Source: Hippasteria phrygiana
Taxonomy: Eukaryota > Echinodermata > Asteroidea > Valvatida > Goniasteridae
DNA: 64,000 nucleotides
Direction: 5' to 3'
NCBI GenBank assembly: GCA_037893225.1
Contig: JAZGUH010000562.1
Span: 434,001-498,000 of the forward strand
Shown here: piece by piece, positions 46,531 to 56,600 of the stretch
How the letters are laid out: every line of letters begins with the position of its first letter
Numbering within the stretch: the first letter of the stretch is position 1
Made by a program: the position numbers and the translations under genes
The notes under the pieces: generated by a model
Databases searched by the model: none
The model's input: the letters and a program-made list of their open reading frames with translations, nothing else
Told to the model about the DNA's origin: nothing

Positions 46531-46544
46531 TTCACTGATTATAC

Positions 46545-47001
46545 AAATCTAAATCGGTGCTGATCTACGGAGTTTACAAACTTGGTTGCCATAACAATAA
46601 GGAGCCGGATGGGAATTTTCCCGTGTTTTCTCCCAAAAGGTTTTTTCGCGGTTTTTTCGCCCCTCCCGTAATCAGCGAATATTATAGCCATATATTTTCT
46701 TGATGTCACAAAATATTTCCAAATTGTTTTTGTGTTCACTTAACACACCTCATAATTAGCGATATTGTTTCACACTGTACATGTAGTTGTAATAGTTGTT
46801 CAATATTTATACTAGTTGCTTAACAATTATGCATCAAACAGTGCTTCTATTTTATTGTATTGTATTTATAATGTATTGTACTTGTACATGTGTGTATTCA
46901 TTTGTAATTGTATTGTATGCAGGGCCCCAATGGAAACCAGTTTTAAATTGTTTGGGCATACCCTGGGTAAAGAAATGTAATAAATAAATAAATAAATAAA
47001 T
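46545..47001 (+). mobile_element. LINE 3' UTR and (AATA)n tail
   Basis: Matches the LINE end at 4490-4748: GAGTTTACAAACTTGGTTGCC, GCCGGATGGGAATTT, a TTTTCGCCC-rich segment and CAGGGCCCCAATGGAAACC. It ends in (AATA)n at 46980-47001. It abuts the broken 3' end of the gypsy element, where the LTR should be. Confidence 0.85.
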
Positions 47002-47002
47002 G

Positions 47003-47223
47003 GTTGACCAGCCTCTTGCTGCTGGCTTTTAGGAAATAGAATGATCTTTGCGACCTCATGAATTTGAATGATCCTATTTGGCTAGTAAATGCTAACTGCT
47101 GAAATGGAATTACTCCTTTTGACTGTTGAATGCTGATTCACCGGAGCATTCATTTTCAAACGAAATTGAATGAGCCGGGTATTAAATTGAATTACATTTT
47201 GTTTTAATTGGCCGGGAAAACCT
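47003..47223 (-). mobile_element. truncated reverse copy of the 1013-bp TIR element
   Basis: The reverse complement of 14781-15005, ending GGCCGGGAAAACCT at the left border of duplication copy B. Its inner end abuts the LINE tail. Confidence 0.85.
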
Positions 47224-47457
47224 ATAAAAGCCGTTGGATTCGGAACATGCAGGAATTGCTCCAATATTGGAAAGAGTGTCTCGGGATATTGACATAGAGG
47301 GCGGTATATTTAAATAAGCGTTTTATTAGGTTTTATGCGCGGGAGTCGTACCGGAATATATGTACAGACAACACCCAAGGCAAGGACTTGATTTCAACTC
47401 TATGGAGTAGAGAGATATGTGGTGGAGGCTCCGCCCAAACTTCCACCGAAATCGCAA

Positions 47458-47460
<3 letters not shown>

Positions 47461-47489
<29 letters not shown>
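47461..47489. repeat. (CAA)n microsatellite
   Basis: About ten CAA units. The paralogous spot near 5930 has only three, so the run expanded in copy B or contracted in copy A. Confidence 0.9.
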
Positions 47490-47901
47490 CGAAATCAAAA
47501 TAGAACAAAGGCTGTTTCGGAAGTCATGAGAAATAACACGAAATACCTAAACACGAGCATTATTATTGTAGTTTTCCAGCAGCGGCTCGGCCCAGCCAGA
47601 AAACCAAAATGGTAATCATAAAATAGGAGGCCACGCATATTAAGAGTAGGCCTACGTGTACATTTACCTCAAATCTTGAATTTTGAGGTCATTGCAAGCG
47701 CCCCAAGTCGATGGTGATTTCGGCCTTTATCTCACGTGTTTTGCAAGATTCCGCGATAGTTATCTTTGAATAAACAAAGCAAATAGAACAGAGACCCAGT
47801 TTCCTTCGAAAGCTCAGCTTTTGCGATATACTGCTTTCATGCTGACCTACTAGGGCAATACAAATGGTTGTGTTGCCATCGGACAGGTAAAATTGGAAAA
47901 G

Positions 47902-47929
47902 AGGGTCGGTCGGTCGGTCGGTCGGTCGG
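47902..47929. repeat. (GGTC)n microsatellite
   Basis: About six to seven GGTC units; copy A near 6260 has about three. Confidence 0.9.
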
Positions 47930-47944
47930 AAAAATTGTTTTTTT

Positions 47945-48060
47945 CCGGCTTTGCCAGCGACTTCTTGAATCACCGAGAAGCAAACCAAATGGAAGTATCC
48001 TAACTTTTGGCTTCATCATCAACCGATTGAATGATGCGAAGAAGTTTTTTCGGATTCGAC
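47945..48060. mobile_element. remnant of the 239-bp MITE family
   Basis: CCGGCTTTGCCAGCGACTTC, CCGAGAAGCAAACCAAATGG and CATCATCAACCGATTGAATG align with the interior and one arm of 40583-40821. The ends are degraded. Confidence 0.55.
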
Positions 48061-48689
48061 TTGACTGTATGTTCCACTAAAAGAGATTGAATTGGTTGTA
48101 TATCATTTTCACATGCGCTGTCCTTGTTTTTTCTAGGGGTTTTAGCAAGGCTACTCTTCAGCCCGAATGGATCTTTGACGAGCGCGACGGATCGAAGTCA
48201 TCTTCACGCTCACCCGGGAGGCCTAAACGTTGGACGAACCCCCTTGCTTAATTTGTTACATGGAAATGCGCATAAAGTAAAGAAGGTACATGTACATCAA
48301 ATACAAAAACTTTTTTATACAGAGAGGCTAAATTATGTTTTTATTAAAAACAAAACCCGGCTGATCCTGATTCTGTCGATTATACGGTCGGTCGGTCCGA
48401 AAGCCATACAATATTTTTTGGCGCGATTGCCTAGTCGATAGTAATTAGGCCGATCGGTTAATTTTGCGATAAGCTGGGAAAAGGCCATATTGTTTTAGTG
48501 TCCAAACTTCTCCTGTTGATTCGTAGTTATGAACAAGGACCTTATCTTCTTGTATAGTAGGAAAAATTTGTCAAGAACAGGATGTTTTCTCTGTTGATAA
48601 GATACACTGGACTTATCTTATTTGATGCACGTGTGTGTACTTCCTGCTGGAATATCGTAGCAGTATTGGTAATGATCGACTTTGAAAGT

Positions 48690-49810
48690 TCCCCCCCCCC
48701 CCAAATATACCGAGGTAGATATCCTCAAACCGTCCGTCACAGTAGGCAAATTCAAGCGGGAAGATCGGAACTTGAGGCCCCTCCTCCGGGTTCCTTCTGT
48801 GATGATTCGTTGCTAAATTTAAGCAACGAATTTTGGCTTGTGTGCACGACGTACGCGTACATCCGAGAACAGGCAGCCCGAATCTTCCTGCTTAAAGTGT
48901 ACCCTTAAAATGTCCACACTCTGTGTAACCGATGCTGAGATGTTCAAGCAAATCAACTTGTTTTATAGGCCTAACCATGGCTTACAACAATATACCAGCA
49001 TGAACTAAATGATTGTTGCTATATATGAATTAAAAACGAGGTTCTGATTTTAAAATTTTTGCAATCTAGTCGTGCAAGAGGCAGGAGCAGATGGGGGGGG
49101 GGGGGGGGAGGCTGGGGGCAGTGATGTAGTCGTGACCCTGCAAGACCCTGCAAGCAGCGGCGGCGATTTCTCATCAAGGTTGGGGGGGGGGGGGGCGGAG
49201 GAAAAAGCGCACAAGCAACAATAATAAGCCAGTTCGGTATTTCAACAAGATTCGACAATTTTTTTCTCTCGGGATAAACGTGGCAGATTAATACACACAA
49301 GGCTATGGGCCTACGGGGGACGTGGTAACCGAAGAAGCATTCTGTGCAATTTTTTGTGCAATCGAAAAGACGATGGAAACTTTTGTTCGAACAAAAGTTT
49401 GGACACACAAGACACCTGAAAACACTTCGCTGTCCAAACATTTTTTTGAAAATGTTTTCTTCAGAACACGACGATCTCTTTAAATTTGCTCGTACCCGCT
49501 TTGCTTTTGCACGCATACAATGAAATGTTTCTCCTGAAAGAAAAATTGTCAAATCCTGAGGCGCACACGCGCAGTTGGAATACCGAACTGGCTTATTGTT
49601 AAGCATTTTGTACTCGGTGTCTCTTGTGTATGCTGGGAAATTTTTGAAAATGTGTGCTGATCTTTGTGTATTCTTGTGAATTATGGTGCATATAAAAGCC
49701 AATGACCCATAAAATGTATATGACCATGGGGAATGTTATTAAAAAAATTCGGGGGGGGGGACACTGCTATAGCCGTCCCCTCCACAAAAAATATGGGGGG
49801 GGGGGGGCAT
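48690..49810. repeat. poly(G/C) runs of copy B upstream region
   Basis: Homopolymer runs near 48690 (C), 49094, 49182, 49751 and 49796 (G) match the positions of those in copy A. They are therefore inherited features of the duplicated unit. Confidence 0.75.
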
Positions 49811-50175
49811 GTCGGGGGGTCCCCCCGGGATCGCCGCCCATGCCTGCAAGACCTTGAAAAACCAACGCAAGCCCATCACAAGACCTTCAGTCTTAATTCA
49901 AGGCTCAAGCTATTCAAATGAACTGTAATACAAACATTCCTTTGTCATGTTTGATGCCTGTTACTTGTGCCTGTATACACCCTGGCCCGTGCATGGTCTT
50001 GTGAATGGTTTTGTGATGATCTCGACTACATCACTCATCACTACATCACTCCCCCTTCCCCTCGTTGCAAAACCCTGTAAAGGTCGTATTTTGCTTGTAC
50101 GGGTAAGAACAAAACAAAGAGGTCAAATGGCGCCACCAACGTTGGGAAAGTGTACTTTTGGGGCAAATGTACGAC

Positions 50176-50200
50176 CCCCCCCCCCCCCCCCCCCCCCCCC
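50176..50200. repeat. poly(C) run 340 bp upstream of gene B
   Basis: About 24 consecutive C residues; counterpart of 11160-11190. Confidence 0.85.
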
Positions 50201-50472
50201 GCCCGCCCGCACATCATTTACACTGCATATTCACCCTGCAGAGTGGCCCACAGCCCCGCCCCAAAGCTAATACGCATCGCTGATTGGCCAGCAATGAAAA
50301 TCTGCACGATGACGTCGTGTCAAGAACAAAACGGGGAGATCAAATGGCACCACCAACGTCGAGAAACCCACTTATCCCTATATGCACCTGCCATATTCCT
50401 TTCCTATATCATAAGAACAGATATGATAGATTCACCATTATAGTTCTATATCCGAGTTTGCCATTCGGTGCA

Positions 50473-50480
50473 TATAAATA
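50473..50480 (+). promoter_or_regulatory. TATA box of protease gene B
   Basis: TATAAATA in the context GCATATAAATAGGCAGGCATT, identical to gene A. The start codon is 65 bp downstream. The promoter-proximal 80 bp are almost unchanged between paralogues, so basal transcription is probably shared. Confidence 0.75.
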
Positions 50481-50544
50481 GGCAGGCATTACAGAAGTAA
50501 GGAGCAATATCAAACCCGTGGATTGCAAGACGTTCAACTACACA

Positions 50545-50651
50545 ATGCGCACGTTGGTCCTTCTCCTGTTGGTTGGTGTAGCTACGGCCGGCCTGGCGCC
50601 GCTGCACCGAGTCGACAAGAACATCAAAGGCAAATACATCATCAGATTCAG
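50545..50651 (+). CDS. gene B exon 1: signal peptide and propeptide start
   Basis: Differs from gene A at residues 2 (Arg for His), 16 (Gly for Ser) and 36 (Arg for Lys, from the last exon base). Donor AG|GTAAGA is a stronger consensus than in gene A. Confidence 0.9.
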
Positions 50652-53600
50652 GTAAGAATTCTACTGATGATAATGCACACATATTATCCACTACTGCTTA
50701 TCGGTCTCACCAATCCTTTCAAATAGTTAAGCACGCTAAAGAATATATGTAGCCCAACTGTGAGTTAAGAGCACTGGGCTAATCAAAGTGACACCACTAC
50801 TGCCTTCAGAGGTGTACAATGTACATCTACTCCTGGGACGAGAGAGGCAATTTGCCACAAAGTGTCTTGCTCAAGCGTGACCCCAGGTCGAACTCGCAAT
50901 CTTTGGTACTACCCAGATCTCGAGTCCTAACTCACTACTTTCTATTCCATTCTACAGTATTTGTTTTTGTAATATCAAAGTTTTTTCTTTTCACCAATAC
51001 AGAGATGACTTGGATGTGGACACCGTTGCCGATGACATCGAGCTTCGCGTACGCCAGCAGCGTTTCGGCCGAGTAAACTTCTCCTACCGCTACCACAAGG
51101 TCTTGAAAGGCGTGGCCGTGGAGCTACCCGAGGCAGCCCTGGAATATGTGAGCACATGTTATTTTATGGCTGTTTGTCGCGAGCAATTTCCATTTTATAT
51201 AAATATTCCTCGGTAGCTAAGAGAATAGCATTGGGAAATGGGAATTATCAACATTATGCGCCTAGGTAACACGACAATATAGAATTTGAAAGAATTTGAT
51301 AAATATTCAAACAGTGTACTTGAGAGTATGGGGCTGGTATTATATTTGAACGCGTCCCTAACTGTAAATAATTGTCAAATGCTTGTACTGAATAAAGAGG
51401 GTAAGTTTATATAAACATTAATGGCTTGTTCTGGTAAAAGTGGAAGCGATTTGTAAAGTACGCCATGTATAGATGTGTCTGCTCTTTTGCTTACATTTCT
51501 TAACAATAATGTTTACGATAGGATAGCAAATCCGAACACATATTTTGGCGGCCCTGAACAGACCAGAACAGACCAGACCAGACCAGAACAGACCAGAACA
51601 GACCAGTCCGAACTCAAGCAATTTTCTTTTTATATGCAAATCGCCCATCACAAGCCCTAGGGGCTCGAAGTGTGAGCTACAGAGGATTTAGAACCAGCCC
51701 CTCACACTGAAACAAGACCAGCTATTATCTCTTCACATTACGAATAGGGTCGGGATGGGTAACTTTGTCCACTGCAAGACATTAAAAATGCCTCTACCCA
51801 TATTAAGCGTAGAAGTGCTATAGCACAGGACTGGGCTCTAACCCACAACGTGCATAATTACCCACAGACTTTGAATTCAATGTGCCAAACCACTAGGCCA
51901 CAACACTTCCACAAAATGTCATTAATATAAACTCCTCAAAAAAAGTTCGGAAACTCAAGTTTGACAGACGATTTCGCTCTTGTTTCCAACTCATTTTCCT
52001 TGAATTTGGTATCATTGGAAAGCCCCGTTATTCTTCTTTACAATGATGTGTCATTTGTTATGATTAATCAATTGGGGGATGTGCAGCACAGCTGAATATG
52101 GGGCTGGGTGTAAAGTGAAATTTTACAAAATGCATTGCTATTGTCCAAAAGTGTATTGACTCTTGCTGTTAGGAATTGTTTGGAGGATTGGTGTGTCTTG
52201 AATGATTCTCTGCTTACTAACCAATATTTGAAGGTTGTAAGCCATAAATGTGCGGGAAAAGTTTAGAAATCCACATGGCCTGTCACAATAAATTGCCTCC
52301 GGAATAGCAACTCTGTTGTTGATGTGCTTGCGTTTCAAACAGAGTAAAAGAATTTGTCATTTTCTGCACTCAAACCCCCAGTAATGCTCCATCAGTAACA
52401 AGAAGTCTCTCTCACAGTACAATGCAACACTCTATCACTAACAAAAGAAAAAACAAGACGTACGGAAAGTCATTTTTTCTGGTTTAATCATTGAACAGTT
52501 TCTTCATTGAACAATGTTAAGTCAAGAGCCTCAGTAGCGGGTGGACAATCCAAATGTAGCCACAACAGCCTGGCACCTCCTCCTCATACTGTTCACGAGC
52601 CGGTTCACACGTTTCTGTGGGATGGCGTCCCATTCATCAATCATCAGGATCTGTTGCAGATCTGTTGCACATTCCCATCCTCCAAGCAAAAGGGGAATGC
52701 ACTGTATGACAATAGCAATGCATTTTGTGACATTTCACTTTACACCCACCCCCATATGCAGCTGTGCTGCACATCCCCCAATTGCTTAATCATAACAAAT
52801 GACACATCATTGTAAAGAAGAATAACAGGGCTTTCCAATGATACCAAATTCAAGGAAAAGGAGTTGGAAACAAGAGAGAAATCGTCTGTCAAACTTGAGT
52901 TTAATTCATATAAGACGCTTATTTTTTATGTTTTCATCAGTTTTTCATATTGCTTTATTTTTTTACAATTATGGATACTATCAAGTTAAAAACAAAATAC
53001 AAAATCGCTATTGAAAATTAGATTCCCTGCAAATGAGCGGAATTTTGCCCCACAATAAGACATACATGTAAAACCGTGGGTACCTTTTGAAAGTGACTGC
53101 TGGGGGAAAAAAGAGTTAAAATGAACGTGTTAAAGTCTGAGTCGTTTAATGTAGTTTTCGCAAAACGTAACACGATCTCTAATTCTGTCAGGTGCGAAGC
53201 TTGGACGAGGTTGAGTATGTGTCCGAGGATGGCGTGGTTGAGGCGGCTGGTGCAACGTGGGGACTGGACCGAATAGACCAAAGGAAGCTTCCCCTCGATC
53301 AGAAATACTCGACCGCCGACAAATATAGTAAGATGCTTTACGCATTACAACCCCCCCCCCCCCCCCCCATTTTACAGTAAATTCAATGTCAAACGGGTTG
53401 CCAACGAAAAGAAAAGCCGTAAAAATTACGGTCAGTTACGGGCTCCTGGTATGACGGTGACCGTAACTTCTGCACAGATTTCCCGTTATTTTTACAGGAA
53501 TTTACCGTAAAACGTCTCTTTATTAATTTGTAGGATTGAAGTGCACAGTAAATATGCGGGAATTTTTCACAGTGTATGTTGCCTACATACAAATGATTGC

Positions 53601-56600
53601 AAATTAATAGGAATGAATGAAGTGGGAACCAGACTAAACGGAATAAACTTATTATACATTACTAGCCTGTGGTATAGAGTGTACAAATGCTACGACAGCC
53701 AACTAAAGACTACAAACTGAATGATGCTGTGATTTAGCTTTATATTCAGCTTATCCCCCATAATAAAGTCATGGCTTCCCATGAACAATTTCAATATTTG
53801 AATAAAGGAGAATAAGATTTTTCACCTATGTTAGTGAAAAATCGAAATTTTATTTTGGAATTGTTTGAATAAAACATATTATGGTCAAGAAAGTGTATTT
53901 TTGGACTAAACACTGCAATATTTAACATTACTTTTGTGAACACAAATTTCCTCATTTCTGATTAGCTCCATACCTTGAGTGGCTTTTAGCCTTGTTTGGG
54001 ACGAACATGCATACAAAATTGCTATGTAATGAGCGGCCTTTTACGGGTTTGCCCGTAAAATGTAACGCGTAGACCATTTACGGTTACTCACAGTGAATAT
54101 CTATATTCCTTTCACCGTAAAAATACGGGATTTTGTTTAAACAGTGTGTATCAGTTAACATGTTGTTTAATATTATTGTTATAATCGTACAATATGACAC
54201 CTTAAGAAGCCATATTTTTGACAGCCGAGAGCGTTGTTACGAAGCTATTTGGGGTTATACACAGTCAATCCCTCCCCTCCTGCATTTTGGTTGACGTCTA
54301 CACTATCAACCTGTAGAGAGATCGTGGGTTCGAGTTTTCAAAGCACAAATTCTTGATTACGGATGAACAACCTATCCATGCCAAATTCTCTCTTCTGTCA
54401 TATAATACACACTGCAAAAGCTGTGGTGTCAACTTAACACCATGTGATATCTGTATTGAACCATGTATTGAACACCAAGCATAAACACAAAATGGTGTTA
54501 ATTTAACACCACACTTTTTGCAGTACAAAGCGTACTGGTGCGTTCCATTGGCTCATGTATATAGTATGTCCTATCTGAATGTATGAGTTTCATTGCAGCG
54601 CTCTTTGCAGCTTTCTCTTTGTATATTTCTTCAAACATACCACAAGGGAAACTGACTAGGTACATTTGAATACATTTTCAAAGTAAACAAAGACAACTGG
54701 CAGGAGCGGGACCGGCGCTCTACCAACTAAGCTATCTTGCCCTACGTTGGAGGTATCAGAAATTGTCAGTTTTGTTTGTTTGTTTGTTTGTTCGGGGGCG
54801 CTAGTCAGAAGTCATAAACCCAGGATCACTCAATGAGGATACGACTTTTTGTCGCAGATAGCTCAGTTGGTAGAGCGCCGGTACGGTATTCCGGAGGTCG
54901 CAGGTTCGAATCCAGCTCCTGCCAGTATTATTTGTTTACTTTCAAAACTCTTTCTATGTTCACACACTCCAAGCATGGTAAAGACTGTCCTGCCAATAAT
55001 TTGCATATACGCAATTCGTCTTTCAGATCAAGGACAGGGCGTTGAGATCTGGGTCTTGGATACCGGTATTCGCCCCACACACAGTGAATTTAGTGGCAGA
55101 GCTAGAGCTGCGTATGATGCTTATGGTGGAAATGTAAGTCTATAAAAAACCTGGGTGTATTGTAAATATTGTTCTTATTCGTCTGTGGTGAGTGTAAAAA
55201 AACAAGCTTTTGTCAGTTACGTATATTTTTTATATGCCACTTTTTCTCCCAACCATAATCGGTTTGTGAGGGGAACGTTTTCTATTCCCCAAGCCCGTCC
55301 CGTTCTGTACCGTTCCCCTCCGTTCCTGTCCCTTCTGGTACCTTCTTGTCCCCTTCCGGTCCCTTCTGGTACCATCCGGTACCTTCTGGTCCCTTCCGTT
55401 CTCTTCTGGTCCTTTTCGTTCCCTTCTTGTCCTTTCTGGTCCCCTTCCGGTCCCTTCCGGTCCCCTTCCGGTCCTTTCTGGTCCCCTTCCAGTCCCTTCT
55501 GGTCCCCTCCCGTTCCCTTCCGTTCCCCCTTCCATTTCGTTCCCTTATAGTCCCTTCCGTTCCCTCCCCTGGTCCTTTTCGTTCCCTTCTAGTCCCTTCC
55601 GTTCCCTTCTAGCTTTCCGTTCCCTTCCGTTCCCCTCCGTTCCCTTCCGTTCCCCACCATTTCCTTCGGTTTCCTCCCCTTCCCCTCCATTCCCTTCCGT
55701 TTCCTCCCCTTTCCTTCTAGTCCCTTCCAGTTCCTTCCGTTACCTTCCGTTGCCTTCTGTTCCCTTCCGTTTCCCACCATTTCCTTCGGTTTCCTCCCCT
55801 TCCCCTCCATTCCCTTCCGTTTCCTCCCCTTTCCTTCTAGTCCCTTCCAGTTCCTTCCGTTACCTTCCGTTGCCTTCTGTTCCCTTCCGTTTCCCACCAT
55901 TTCCTTCGGTTTCCTCCCCTTCCCCTCCCCTCCCTTCACGGTTTCCTCCCCTTTCCTTCTAGTCCCTTCCGTTCCCCCTTGTCTCTTCCGTTCCTTTCCG
56001 CACTAGTCTCTACAAAATAACGTGCGTGATAAACGCGTTTAATGTTAACATGAAAACGGGTAGTGTTTATTTTAAATACATAGCGTGTACAGTCGACTCT
56101 CGTTAATAAGAGCTCGGTTAACACGAGAACTCGGTTAAGACGAGACTTTTCGTTGGTCCCGACCGAATTGTGCACATTCCTATGGGAGAACATTTCATTA
56201 ATACGAGCTCTGGTTACGCGAGAGCTCGGCTAAGACGAGCATTATTTGCAGCCCGATTGAGCGCAAATACATGTATTGTTATCTATTTTCCACGAACATT
56301 TTGGAAAACAACCTGTCAATCAGCGAATCCATTTAATTCGATAAGTTATTGTAATAAATGTTCGTTAATTCTGCACTGCGGTTTTCACTCCGCGTACACA
56401 TCACCTGTTTGTGTCTCATGCCGCTATGATAATGGCGGAGTCATAATGCTCGCAAATCCTGCACTGGGGTTTTCACTCCACGTAGACATCGCTGTTTATG
56501 TCTCGAACGTGCCACCAGAGGGGGCTATTAAAAGGTGGACAATAGGGCTGAGTTCGGGCGGTCTGTTCTTAACACGAGTTCCCTGTTCTTGCGCCCGAAC

